DNA of 64,000 nucleotides. It comes from Camellia lanceoleosa. Lineage: Eukaryota; Streptophyta; Magnoliopsida; Ericales; Theaceae. This document shows, piece by piece, positions 46,247-58,279 of the stretch (its first letter is position 1; each line of letters opens with the position of its first letter). The DNA lies in assembly GCA_025200525.1 (NCBI GenBank), contig CM045761.1, positions 44,896,190 through 44,960,189 on the forward strand. Reading direction: 5' to 3'. The translations under genes and the position numbers were made by a program. Under the pieces are notes generated by a model. It was not told where the DNA came from. It did not search any database and saw nothing but the letters and a program-made list of their open reading frames with translations.

Positions 46247-47090
46247 AAAACTGAGAAAGCAACCCTAAGGCCAGTGATGTAGCTCAAAAAGGCTCGAATT
46301 TCAGAAAAAAGGGGAATACCCAAGTTAAAATAAGTCAAGCAACATATCAAAAGGTAATACCACATTTGGCTAAAAGGGGTATCATGGTAGAAGTTAACCA
46401 GAATAACTTAGTAGAGCATGATTGGAGACATCCAATCATTTAATATTTAACTGGCCCATCTTCGAAGGCCAGCACGAAAATTAAATTATAGTCTATGCAA
46501 TATATAGTGTATAACAATGCTTTTTACAAAAGGGAAGCAGATGGGTTGCTGTTGGAATGTTTACGGCCAAAGGAAGCATTGACTGCTATGGCTAAGGTAC
46601 ATGAAGGTATTTGTGGTGCCCATCAGCTTGATGTAAAGATGAGATGGTTGTTTCGAAGGCATTCCTACTATTGGTCAACCATTCTAAAGGATTGCATAGA
46701 GTATGCAAAAGGATGTCAGGCATGCCAGAAGCATGGCATGATAAGACATGTGCCAATAACTGATTTGTATGCAATAGTGAAGCCATGGCCATTTAGAGGA
46801 TGGACAATGGATATGATAGGGAAAATATATCTACCTTCTTTGAAGCAGCATTGTTTCATTCTAGTGGCCACAGATTACTTCACAAATGGGTCGAAGCTAA
46901 GCCTTAAAAGGCTGTGGATTAGACTGAAGTTATTGGATTTATCAAGGAATTAATCCATAGGTTTGGCATCCCACAGACCATAACTATAGATAATGAGACT
47001 GTATTTAATGGAAAGATGGTAAATCTTTCGCAGCAGAGTTTGGAATCAGCCTTGTTAATTCCACCCCTTATTATGCACAAGCAAATGGTT
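46247..47090 (+). pseudogene. Tat-lineage integrase fragment
   Basis: Resumes the element broken at 42230. The recognisable part starts near 46405 and is open from 46495: zinc region HEGICGAHQ...CQACQKHG, then PWPFRGWTMDMIGKIY (first catalytic Asp) and ILVATDYFT. After 46953 the frame changes, and the second catalytic segment (IDNETVFNG) lies near 46985. The sequence stops after YYAQANG at 47090, before the catalytic Glu, where the next element is inserted. Confidence 0.78.
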
Positions 47091-47092
47091 AG
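47088..47092. other. Probable target site of the large Tat/Ogre element (gttag)
   Basis: Five bases preceding the TGTAGAC terminus. The matching copy would lie beyond the right edge, so it is unverified. Confidence 0.4.
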
Positions 47093-50000
47093 TGTAGACG
47101 CGCCCGTGGGCTTCACTCTACAGTTCGGACTCGATTTTGTGTCGCGGTTCTAAATCTGAACCAAAGAGTCCAAATCTGGCAAATCGTTTGAGAAAACGGA
47201 TTTTTGAAAAAGTAGTGCCAAACATGGACTGCTTTGCCAGATTACAGAGTCGCCACCTAAATATTTTTTTAAAATGGGAAATTTAGGAAACCCTGACTCG
47301 GTGCCGAAGGCCACGTGTCCGTCATAACCAAAGTTGACTTGGCTCGGGAGCTTGGGTACGATCGGGGAAGGTCAGCTATGAGCACCCCCTCTCGCCCGGT
47401 CCGAAGACCAGCCTGTACTAACCGTGATATCCGATTTTGAAAGCATTACGTGTTCTTATTCCGGTTATTAGCCTAGATTTACTATGTTATGCGCACAGCA
47501 AACAAGTATAGACCAAATCGCCTAAATTGGAATAAAACTTTACATGTTCGTTTGGAAAATGGTTTGCTACTCGTAAGTAGGTTAAAATGCGGGTTTTGCC
47601 ACCCTCGAGTGGGCTTTAAAAAAAAGATGATTTTTGCCACTATCCAGTGGACTTAAAACTCACAGTTTTAATGTATTATCCCAATTCAGGTAATTCGACC
47701 TCCATCCACAGGCATTCAAGCAGTTATCTCACATAAGCACTTAGCCTCATGGTAGTCATGCTATTATGTCAACACTCACACACATGTGGTATGCTAAAGC
47801 ATAAAAGCTCACCTAGTACTCGTACAAAACAAGAAGCTAGTTAGCAAAACAATGCATGACCTAGTTCATGTTAAATGGCTAATGCAACACAAGCAAGAAT
47901 GCAATTAGACAGCTCGCTATCTTAAGCATGGCATATGAAATGCTATCACATAGCACGTATTCAATTTTGAATTTGAAAATTGCGATGCGCTTTGTATGAT
48001 GTACCGAGCCGGTGCATGTAAACAAATGCATGGATGCACGCATTGCATAGGGTATGCTAATTTAAAATGTGCCCTAATCTAACCATCGAAAGCGGATAAA
48101 TAAAAGGGAGAAAGACTTGGGGTTGGAAGACATACATCACACTCACCCACACTTATTACATTTTTGCCCTCACTCGGAGGGACCGAATAAATAAATAATA
48201 CAGACCGAAGGATAAATGAATAAATAAATTATTACAAATTTCTAAGTACTGAAATTAAAGCATCTAAGTGAAATGCAATGGGGCCTCGACCCTGCCTTGG
48301 GATGCGCGAATGATGCATGCCCGATGCCCGCCTTGCCCGAAAAGCCCACACCTTGGCACTACTGTCTCTGTTTTTACTGCTCTGCTTCTCCAAAAATTCT
48401 CAAGACTTCAGAATGCCTTTCAAGAGGCCTGAGATGATCCACCTACCGGCAAGCAGTAGTCATCGGCTTCTTCCAAGGCCACCGTGAACTTGGTAATTAT
48501 CGGCACAAAAATAGTGTCGTTCGGCACTATTTTTCACGGCCGTGAAAATCCTCGCACTGCAGGATGACAAAGAAGAAGAACAGACAAAGAATGCATAGGG
48601 ATGGTTGTTGGGCAAATGTGAGCATGTCCAACACCTCCTATCATGTTTAGGGACTCAAGGGGGTGTGGCTCTTGGTTCTAGGGCTATCCATTGTGCATTT
48701 GATGCATGATAGCCTAAGGAACCAAGATTGCTCATTTTAATGTAAATATGCATGCAACACAACAAATGAATACTAAGTCCCTATCAAGTGGAAATCAAGG
48801 GCTTTAGTGACCAAGGATTGAGGTGAGTTACACCACTTGAAATGTGAACTCCCCTCAATCCTAGGCTTGGCTTGACAACCCCAAACCAAGCTATGAGATG
48901 CAAATATGCAAGCAAAGCTCAAATGCAATGCAACCTATCACGTTAAGCATGCATAGAGCTAAAGTATGTAGGATACAAATGACATGCAAGATGGGCCAAT
49001 TAACATGGAACTAACAAGCATACATTCAAGGCTATATTGACCAAGCAAGCAACAATCATGAAATAAGCATGCAACAATGGACTTAAGCCATAGAGGGCAG
49101 CCCTCAAACTCCCAAAAACAGTGGCAAAACAAGCCTCACAACATGATGAAAATGCCACACAAGCATGCTATTCAATGGGCCCAAGTCTAGGACACCAAAG
49201 AGAGTAATTTGACGTCATTCATACAACCACTCATGGCATGCATTCAACAAACAAAAACAGATTTTAAGCATGTGGAATGACACTCAAATCCCCTCATGGC
49301 ACCTCCAAAAATGCACCAAACATGGGAGCATGCACAATGTCTATTTTAAAGCATTCAAGAGCATATCTTTAAAACATGAACTAAGCCACATATGCCAACA
49401 TGCAAACATGACTAATGGACTGGAATGAGGTCTAATATGATGCCAAATCACTAGATCAAAACAAGTCAGTCATGCTAGAACTCCATGGAAGCAAAGTTTA
49501 CAAGCCTAAAATGTAAAACATGCACATCAAGCATACCAAGGGTGTCCAAAACAGTGGCTCACAGCCCTATTACATGGCAAATAGATGCTTATATCCTCAT
49601 GAAACCAAGCTAAAATGTGCGAGAATCAAGGATCAAAGCATGACACTACTTATAAGCATGAAAGAGCATTCTAAAGCCAACATGGAAAGCATGCAAGAGG
49701 CCATGAAATCAACTAAAAACAGAGGTCCCACATGACCTAAAATACACAATAAAGCTCTGAAATGAAAGCTAAGGAAAGCATGCATGCATGTTATGCTATG
49801 AGCCAAAACAAAGGCCAACCAAAGGACCAAAGGGAGAGGGGTGTCTCTCCCTTAGATGAGACTCGAAAATATCCTCACCACTGAAAACCCACTGGTTTTC
49901 AGTGGTGAGAATATCAAAGAACACCAAAACAAGAAGGCCTAAGAAAAAGGCACCAAAAAAGGCCAAACAAGGCTTAAAGTAATGAGGCTTAACTCAAACC

Positions 50001-50880
50001 ATAAAATGACCTTAAAGAAGGTTCAAGAACAAGTAAAAACAAGACTTTTTTATGTTAAACACAAACTAAAAAACTCAAAGCAAAGAGGGTAAAAAGTAGT
50101 TGCAAGAATGGGGAAACTAAAGTGAAAAGCTCACCCTTGAAGATCCAATGAAGAACAGATGGTCCAGCCCTCCTCAAGTGATCAAAACCAGTCCAAAATC
50201 ACTCAAAACAAACCTCCAAGTCTCCCAATCTCGGAGCTAGGTGTAATAGTGTGTGTAATGGTGCAAAAGTGAGGCAAAACACACTATTTGGGCCCTAGAA
50301 CACACACACAAGAGGAGAGAGAGGGAGATATAGATATATGGCAGAGATATATATATATATGAGCTCTGGTTTTTGTCTTCAAAAACTTCAACCCTAAAAC
50401 CAAGAGGAGAGGCTTCTCTTTATAGGCAAAGAATGCTTAGCCATTAAGCAAACCAAAGCTTCATCCCTCCATACACGTGTATGGAGGGGAGCAAAAACTT
50501 TACAGCTGCAATAAAAATATCTGATAAAGCAAGTGCACCGGCATGGCAAAGAGTGCCATTTTAACAAAAATAAGGCTTGGCGGCACAAAAGAGTGCCGGT
50601 AGGCACAATAAAGTGCCGATATATTTTCACCAAATGGGTGGCCTCTAGCCCCGGCCGGTGGTGTGTAGGGATGCCTCACAAGGCATTCCCTGCCTTTTCA
50701 TGGCAAAACACAAGTGTTTGGTGCAAAACCAAACACAACTGGTCGAGTTCGGAGGTCCTGAGGCAGGGCGCGCGCAGCCGAGAACTCCGGGAACTCCAAA
50801 TGAACACAAACATGGATAATCACCGAGTGTTCCGACGGTGACGTCCAAGTCTTGAGGACGGTCAAAAATGGGGTGTCTAC
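47093..50880 (-). repeat. Tat/Ogre 3' LTR (3788 bp)
   Basis: Bounded by tgtagac at 47093 and gtctaca at 50874-50880. The first 600 bases align with 63393-64000. The middle is rich in gcatgc-type words. It contains GC-rich ccggc/gccgg clusters at 48440-48550 and 50535-50660. Confidence 0.82.
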
Positions 50881-50893
50881 AGTTGCCCCTCTT
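50881..50893 (-). other. Polypurine tract of the Tat/Ogre element
   Basis: On the minus strand AAAGAGGGGCAAC abuts the TGTAGACACCCC start of the 3' LTR. Confidence 0.75.
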
Positions 50894-53032
50894 TGACAGA
50901 ACTCGGAAGTCATAACAATGACGGGAGTGAATGTCAAAGCCCAGAGACGACCCATTTTTGACAAGGCCGAAGACTTGGACAAACATGCACGACAAACAGA
51001 GATATGCGCCCGAAGGCAGGGGCAAAATGCAACTGAAAATGCAAGAAGCCGAGCATAACTTATGATCATACAAAGAGAGCTGTAATGAAGCACACATGCG
51101 ACAGTTATAAGCTGGCATACACCAGACTACACTACAATGCAGAAAGGATGTAAGAGAATTATGCAATTCTCGATACGTCTCACTCGGAGGATACAATACC
51201 TCGCTCGTCCAGGTTGTGCGGTCTCAAATGAACCGTACATACAATATCGTGCTGCAAAGAAAGTAAACTTAACGGTATGGTATTGTTAGCAACATGCAAA
51301 TTACCCGATTGGAGGTGTGTGGCGAATCTGGCGTGTATAGGCAGTTGTAATTGAACACATGTGAGTAAAGTAGAGCACGCATACAATGCAATGTGTATAG
51401 AGAAAATTGAACACATATCAGTAAAGCATAGCACGCATACAATGCAATGTGTATAGAGAAAATTTGAACACATATCAGTAAAGCATAGCACGCATACAAT
51501 GCAATGTGTAGAGAAAAATTGAACACATATCAGTAAAGCATAGCACGCGTACAATGCAATGTGTATAGAGAAAATTGAACACATATCAGTAAAGCAAAGC
51601 ACGCATACAATGCAATGTGTATAGAGAAAATTTGAACACATATCAGTAAAGCATAGCACGCATACAATGCAATGTGTAGAGAAAAATTGAACACATATCA
51701 GTAAAGCATAGCACGCGTACAATGCAATGTGTATAGAGAAAATTGAACACATATCAGTAAAGCAAAGCACGCATACAATGCAATGTGTAGAGAAGATTGA
51801 ACACATATCAGTAAAGCATAGCACGCATACAATGCAATGTGTATAGACAAAATTGAACACATATCAGTAAAGTAATGCACGCATACAATGCAATGTGTAT
51901 AGAGGATTGATCACATATCAGTAAAGCATAGCACGCATACAATGCAATGTGTATAGAGAAAATTGAACACATATCAGTAAAGCAATGCACGCATACAATG
52001 CAATGTGTATAGAGGAGAATTTGAATTTGAACATGGTAAATCATGATGTTGTAATGTAACGTATTGCAACACAGTATAATTGAAATGGAATTTACAAAAC
52101 ATAAAAGGATACGGGAAGGGACATCCTTCGCATGTTCCAAGCATCGTTCTCAAAAGTTGTGGTACGAGGTCAACTCGAAGCTCCGCTTATATTCTAAGGG
52201 CGCCATTTCTTGGACTGCCTTAAGTGATGAAGATACCAAATCACATGACTGACCCGAACAAGGGCGCAAAAGGTACGACGGCCGAAAGGAGGAGGTTACC
52301 AGTGTCAAACTCAGCACCCTGCTACCCTGTTATTTTCTCGCTTTACTTTCCTTTTTACTAGGAGTTTAAGCACATTGCACTGCCTTAGGCAGGTTTTATT
52401 TCTCAAAATCATGTGTTTTTGCAAAACATATGATGGAGATGAAACAACTATTTGTTCAAAAGGTATTGTATTTGCATGTTCTATGCATCGCATCGCAAGG
52501 TTTCATACCACAATGCGACTGAAACTGAAACTTGTGTTTATGAAAACAAAGCATCGCATCGCAATAATCAGGTAGTAAACCAACTACAACTCGATAAGCA
52601 AATCAAAGACTCGACAGACTAGCCAAGTGCAAGCACAATTTGATAGACACATCAAAGACTTAAAGTGAGTGACATACAACTCGATAAGCAAATATACAAC
52701 AACTCGATAAGCAAATGCACGACTCGGTGGGAATCAAATCACCGGAGAGTGCTGTAAGTGGTGGAATTCCCAAAGATTCAGTATGAACAGCTTAGAAAGC
52801 ATAGAAGGAAGATCATCGGCTGGACACAAGGATCATCGGCCGGGGAGGATGGTCATCGGCACATAGTCTGGTCGGTCGGCACAAAATTACGGCCGGTCGG
52901 CACTATTTACTGCCGGTCGGCTGTAGACTGCCTGCACCCACAGAATGTTGACATGTGTCCTCCACTCAACCTTATCCTCTACAAAAGATCTTAGCCTCGT
53001 GGTCTTCTTCATTTCCACACTGATTGACTCCA
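50894..53032 (-). other. 3' untranslated region of the Tat/Ogre element
   Basis: No gag-pol coding sequence. It holds the 12-copy minisatellite (51353-52020), three caactcgataagcaaat repeats (about 52575-52710) and a gccggtcggcac cluster (52810-52930). It is also the upstream region of the plus-strand PMD gene; a weak TATA-like ctacaaaag lies at about 52979. Confidence 0.6.
51353..52020. repeat. Minisatellite, about 56 bp x 12
   Basis: Twelve head-to-tail units beginning ttgaacacatatcagtaaag, followed by catagcacgcat, acaatgcaatgtgta and an A-rich tail of variable length (54-57 bp). Units 2-3-4 and 5-6-7 are nearly identical triplets, showing a higher-order duplication of about 168 bp. The minus-strand open frame across it merely reads the repeat. 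Confidence 0.88.
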
Positions 53033-54319
53033 AATGGAAGAATTTCTTGCCCAAAATCTCGCAACTTGGATTAACAACTTGGATGGCTCGGAAAAGCTGA
53101 ACTTAACTTCCTAAGATAAACGCACTATTCACTTTGCGCCGCACCCCGCTGCACTTTCCGTTCCTCCATGCCGCAGCAAGGTTCTGGAACCCGGTAACAC
53201 ACGTCTTTAGCTTTAGCGGGCAAGAGGTATGTCCCACTTTCGAAGATTTCCAAGCTCTAATGGAATCTGGGCGCAATGAGGAAATCCTACCCCAATTTCG
53301 CTTTGGCCATGCTCAAGCCTTAGGACAAATGTGTGGGCTCTCAATACCCGATGCTCGTTCTCTGATTTGTGACGGGGCACTAGACATTCCGAGTTTGGTT
53401 TGTCGTTTTTCTGAGACTGGTGATCGTGGCGACCATCACTGGCAAGGCTTTCGGCGGCACGCCCTCTGTCTATGCATGCTATCTCATTTTCTGTTCGTCT
53501 CTGGTTCCGGAGGATCCAGTGTCCGGTTGATTGAAGTTGCCCAAGGCTTGAAGGAGGGCAAAAGCTGTATTGCCATGGTCCTGGCTGAGACCTTTCTTTG
53601 GTTTAGACGCCTTTTATCGTCGGGAGACGACCGGATTAGCAGGGAGTCCACTATTACTGCAGGTAATGTTTCCCACCCAATCTCACTTTTTATGTTTGCT
53701 CACGTCACTCGGCCCTCAGGCTCGGTTTTTCTCACAAAAACCCCTTTCTTACTTTTTCTCTCATCGTACTTCTCTCTATTCTTTATTCTCTCATTTTTCA
53801 TCCCTTCCCAGGTATGGTTGATGGATAAATTGAAGGTTGTAGACTCTTGCCCAGCATATTCAGCGCGCGGCTATTTCTTCAGACAACGCCTAGTTGACGC
53901 CCTTGATGAAGGTTGGTGGTTTGAGTGGATGTGCAGTTTGTCCGCAGATCGCATTGCTTGGCGGTGCCCTTGGCTCAATCTCCCAATGATGAGTTACAGC
54001 ATGACCCGTCAGCCGGGGATCCAATTGATCGGCTTGACTCACTGTGTTTTCTACTTCCCATTCCGTATCCTGCGCCAGTTTGGTCATGATCAGACTTGCC
54101 GCACGGAAGGATAGAGTACCCTGCATTCCTAATCCGAGGCTCACACCGGCGGTATCTTGCGGCAGATGGAGGACGAGAGAACTCCTGGCCCCCGCTCCCA
54201 CTTTCAGTTGTACTTTGTCTGATGAGTGCTTGGATTGGCTTAATGAAGAGGCACAGGAGGGGCCCACTTTGGCATCAGAGGCTTCGACCAGCTCTGGGAG
54301 GGGGCGCAGGGACGTTTGA
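53033..54319 (+). pseudogene. Antisense plant mobile domain (PMD) gene with one intron
   Basis: Lies opposite to gag-pol. The ATG at 53033 opens MEEFLAQNLATWINNLDGSE. After a frame slip near 53095-53112 the PMD begins (HAAARFWNPVTHVFSFSGQE, CPTFEDFQALM, then IPSLVCRF). A one-base T insertion near 53598-53600 shifts the frame again, so the exon ends GLAGSPLLLQ exactly at a codon boundary. A GT-AG intron (53663-53811) follows, then exon 2 in phase (VWLMDKLKVVDSC, WWFEWMCSLSADRIAWRCPWL, FRILRQFGHDQ). A further frame change near 54110 leads to a tail ending at 54319. PMD proteins are plant nuclear proteins related to MAIN/MAIL1, and antisense PMD genes are known from Ty3/gypsy elements. Their role in the element is not established. 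Two or three indels make this copy a pseudogene unless they are sequencing errors. Confidence 0.72.
53663..53811 (+). other. Phase-0 GT-AG intron in the PMD gene (149 bp)
   Basis: Donor cag|gtaatg at 53663, acceptor cttcccag|gta at 53811. The last 60 bases are strongly pyrimidine-rich. Removing it joins LLLQ to VWLMDKL at a codon boundary, matching a continuous PMD core; the unspliced translation reads a hydrophobic Phe-rich insert. Confidence 0.75.
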
Positions 54320-55012
54320 CTTGACCATGCCCCGGATTTATTGCTTTATTAGTACTTTTCAAGTTTTCTTTATGAATGTAAAATAAAAGCAACTTCGATT
54401 GTATGCAAGAGCAAGAGAACTCTATTTGAAATCAATGAAATTGAAGGTTGTGGTACTGAAAATTTTCCGTTTTAGTCGAGAAATGGTCTTAGTTGTAAAA
54501 AGATTTGTTTGAGCAAAGTCATCTTTATTAAAACTTTTCAAAACCATTTTCGATATGGATCAGAACTGGACACGCCTGGAATTTGTCACTGAGATGCACA
54601 ACCCCAGATTCTTGCAATTGGAAAATTGCCCCTAGTTTGGATAGCGCCGCGACGCTGCATGGCAACGGAAAGTTGCCCCTAGTCTGAATAGCACTGCACC
54701 GGAGATTGCGATGAATGCTGATGGACAAAGATGACTAAGGCGATCAAACGGACAAAGCTGATCGGGGAAAATGTTTATGGCTGAACTTCAGGACGAAGCT
54801 GCCTACGTATCCCAAGGATGGGAATCAAGCCTTACGTAGTTCAGGCTTGGGTTCACTCGAGTATTTTCACTCTCCTTTTGTGCTCTAACTTTTGCCAAGG
54901 CCGCCCTTTGCGGGTTTTCAACCTTGCGAGCTCAGTTTTTATTATTTTCTAATTTTTTGTGCTCTGAATTTTGCCTAGGTCGCCCTTGCAGGTTTTCGGC
55001 CTAGCGAGCCTC
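54320..55012. other. Region between the converging PMD gene and pol
   Basis: Tail-to-tail gap. A plus-strand aataaa-type signal (aaaataaaagc, about 54379) could end the PMD transcript. Two direct repeats are visible: the ttgcccctagt segments near 54608 and 54673, and a 53-base pair of copies at about 54880-54932 and 54959-55011 (tgtgctct...ttttgcc...gcgagc). Confidence 0.55.
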
Positions 55013-56163
55013 TCAGGGGTAATATTTCTTCAGCTTGTCCATGTTGATCGGTTGGGAGAACTCTAGGCCATCTAGGTCCATCAGAACCACAGCTCCACCT
55101 GACCAGATAGACTTGATGATGTAAGGACCCGTCCAATTAGGTTTGAACTTGCCCCTTGGGTCGTGGATGGGAGCTCGATTGTCTTTGAGCACCAAATCCC
55201 CTTCCTTCAAATTTCTGGACTTAACTTTCTTGTTGAAAGCTCGGGTGATCCTTCGCTGATACCCTTGGACATGGTACAGTGCTTTCAATCTCCTTTCATC
55301 AAAGAGCATGAGTTCCTCGAATCTGCTCTGCTGCCAATCCGCCTCAGCTATCTGACACTCAGCCAATACTCGCAATGATGGAACCTCAATCTCAATCGGT
55401 AGAACGGCTTCCATCCCATAGACCAGCGAATAAGGGGTTGCCCCAGTCGAAGTTCTAATTGAAGTCCCAGAGCGAATAATGGCAACTTGTCCGCCATCCG
55501 ATAGGTTTCCACCATCTTCTGCAATATGTGTTTGATGTTTTTGTTGGCGGCCTCAACTGCTCCGTTGGTCTGCGGCCGATACATGGATGACTTATGAAAA
55601 GCCACATTATACTTTTCCAACAGATCAATCACCTCTTTCTTGAAGTGAGAACCATTGTCCGAAATGATCTCATTCGGAACTCCATAGCGGCAGATAATGT
55701 TGTTTCTGATAAACTTCGCGACATGCGAAGCCTTCAACACTGCATAGGACTGGGCCTCGACCCACTTTGTAAAGTAATCTATTGCTACTAAGATATACTC
55801 ATGCCCATTCGACCCCTTCGGAGTAACAGCTCCAATCACGTCGATTCCCCATACTGAGAACGGCCATGGTGATGTCATGTTGTATAACTTGGATGGCGGG
55901 ATGTTCATATGGTTTGCATGAATCTGGCACTTGTGGCATCGCCGAACAAAACCGATACAATCTTCCTCCATGGTAGACCAGTAGTAGCCTTGTCTGAGGA
56001 TCTTTCGTGCCAGCATCACCCCATTCATATGCGCACCACATTCTCCTCCATGGATGGCCTCCATCAGGCGCTTCGACTCTTCAGCTTCCACACACAACTT
56101 GTGCATTCCCAGATGACCTCTTTTGTACAACTTACCCCCGCAGATGATAAACTGAACAGCCAT
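55013..56163 (-). pseudogene. Tat/Ogre integrase (one frameshift)
   Basis: From 56163 the minus strand reads the zinc-binding region (GGECGAHM...CHKCQIHAN), the first catalytic Asp (PWPFSVWGIDVIGAV), the second (EIISDNGSHFKK) and the Glu region (YRPQTNGAVEAANKN). Near 55490 a small indel shifts the frame. The C-terminal DNA-binding part continues from 55414 (MEAVLPIEIEVPSLRVL, then KVKSRNLKEGDLVLK and GKFKPNWTGPY) to the stop at 55013. Together this is a full-length integrase apart from the frameshift. It joins element DNA to the genome. Confidence 0.85.
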
Positions 56164-56307
56164 TCTCCTAATTGCCCTCTTGTCCTTGGCATTTGCCCCT
56201 AGTGGATATGCCTCCTTTTCTAAGAAGTTCCATATGTCGTGATACCAAGGGTTGTTGTCCTGTACCTCATCTATGGCAGAAATTGATTCGTAGGCAGGTG
56301 CAAATTT

Positions 56308-58244
56308 CTAGTCAATAATGACTGGACGCATCCGGACTCCCGACGGGATGTCTATCATAGAAGATAGAGTTGCTAGCGAATCTGCAAACCTGTTGTTCTC
56401 TCTTACTAGGTGAGTGAAACTTAGCTTTTCAAACCGAGGAATTAACAAGTCCAAGGTCTGGTGGTAAGTGATCATCTTTTCCTCTTTTACTTTCCAGTCT
56501 CCTTTAGCTTGAGACACGACTAGGTTCGAATCTCCAATGACATCCAATCGCCTTGCCCCTAGTTCTAGGGCAGCTTCCAGACCGGCAATACAAGCCTCAT
56601 ACTCTGCCTCATTGTTCGAGACCTTGAAGCTTGAATGCTAAAGGGATACGGAGTCGCTAGCGCTATCAGCAACACCCCTATCCCATATCCGTATTGATTT
56701 GACGCTCCGTCAAAGTACATCGTCCAAGTCTCATTTTCGATGTGCAAAATAGCTTCATCTGGGAATAGGTACTCAACCGTTTCATCCCCTTCAACCGGGT
56801 GGTCGGCAAGGAACTCTGCCACCGCTCTCCCTTTTACGGACTTGCGTGTCACATATTTGAGGTCAAATTCCGAGAGCAACAGCAACCAACGAGCTAGCCT
56901 ACCCGTAAGTGCTGGTTTCTCGAAAAGATATTTGATAGGATCAAGTCGTGAAACCAACATTACAGAGTGAGCTAACAGGTAGTGCCGCAGCTTCCTAGTA
57001 GCCCATACCAAGGCCAGACATGCCTTCTCCAGCGGAGTGTAGCGGGTCTCGTAATCCAGCATCTTCTTGCTCAGATAGTAGATGGCCCTTTCCACTTTAT
57101 CTTCCGATTCTTGTGCGAGCATACAGCCCATCGTAGTCTCAGTCACTGACAGATATAATATCAACGGCCTCCCCGGCTTTGGTGGTGACAACACGGGCGG
57201 ATTCTGTAGATACTCTTTAATTTGTTCAAATGCGGCTTGGCATCGGCCGTCCCATTGGAACTTCTTTCCTTTCTTCAAGAGACCAAAAAGTGGTTCACAA
57301 GTCAAGGTTAGTTTTGAGATAAACCGCCTTATGAATTGCACTTTACCTAGAAAGCCTCGCACCTCCTTTTCAGTCATTGGTGGTGGCATTTCTAAGATGG
57401 CCTTGATTTTGGAAGGGTCGACTTCGATGCCCCTTTGTGTAATCAGAAATCCCAGCATTTTTCCCGCTGTAACACCAAACGTACATTTCTGAGGATTCAA
57501 CCGCAGCCGAAATTCCCTGATCCTTTGGAAAAACTTTTGCAAGGCGGTGTAGTGGCCCTCTCTTTCTTTGGACTTGACAATCATGTCGTCCACGTACACC
57601 TCGACCTCTTTATGGATCATGTCATGTAATATTGTAGTTGCAAATTGTTGATATGTAGCCCGGCGTTCTTTAGCCCAAATGGCATCACTCTGTAGGAATT
57701 TGCACCCCTCGGGGAGGTAAAAGGGTACTTCTCCCGATCTTCGGGTGGCATTACTATCTGATTCTAGCCTGACAAGCCATCCATAAATGAGAGCAAGGCA
57801 TGCCTGGCGTGAAATCTACCAACTTCGTCGATGTGCGGCAGGAAGTCATCCTTCTGACCGCTCTGTTTAAATCCTCAAGTCCACACATACCCGGATTCTC
57901 GCCATCCTTCTTGATGCGAACAATGTTGGCCAGCCAGGTCGGGTATTCGGATACCAGCAGGAAGCCTGCATCAATCTGCTTGGTGACCTCTTCCTTGATC
58001 TTGATGGCCCAGTCAGGGCGAATTCTTCTGAGTTTCTGTTTGACAGGTCGGGCCTCGGGGTCAAGAGGGATCCGGTCTTGCATAATCTCAGATCGATTCG
58101 GGCATGTCTTCGTGAGGACCACGCGAAAACATCTTTAAAATTTTTAATAAAGCGACTAAGCGCTCGCGTTCCTCGAAGACAACGTGGACTCGATCTGGAC
58201 CACCATGGGTCCTTCTCAAGACTAACGTTCACGAGTGATTTCAT
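56308..58244 (-). pseudogene. Tat/Ogre reverse transcriptase with two RNase H domains (frameshifted)
   Basis: The RT N-terminus lies at about 58122-57850 (ARPVKQKLRRIRPDWA, WLANIVRIKKDG) and is spread over more than one frame around 57630-57900. The catalytic EVYVDDMIVKSKE is at about 57590, followed by the thumb and the first RNase H (LYLSVTETTMGCMLAQE, about residues 155-175 from 57620). A second, archaeal-type RNase H begins near residue 297 (WTMYFDGASNQYGYGIGVLL). It changes frame near 56560 and continues as MDVIGDSNLVVSQAKGDW...FADSLATL to 56308. Dual RNase H is characteristic of Tat/Ogre elements. Confidence 0.85.
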
Positions 58245-58279
58245 CTATTAAGGGTTTAACGAACCTCTCTTGCTCTTGT

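Larger units (their letters stand above)
36200..47092 (+). mobile_element. Tat-lineage Ty3/gypsy element (decayed, interrupted)
   Basis: Plus-strand element: 5' LTR, leader with primer-site-like sequence, gag, protease, RT, then a nested LTR (42231-46246), then integrase cut off at 47092 by the next element. The RNase H region that should lie between RT and integrase is almost wholly missing, so the nested insertion was accompanied by a deletion. The 3' remainder, if kept, would lie beyond the right edge. Gag and integrase resemble plant Tat-lineage proteins. Confidence 0.75.

Noticed and set aside
51180..51860. Long minus-strand open frame of 226 codons with Cys/Ile/Tyr-rich repeated peptides
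   Set aside because: It only translates the 56-bp minisatellite; unit lengths are not multiples of three, so different units are read in different frames.
53663..53811. Hydrophobic Phe-rich insert within the PMD open frame
   Set aside because: It is better explained as an intron: GT-AG borders, pyrimidine-rich tract, and in-phase joining of the flanking PMD core.
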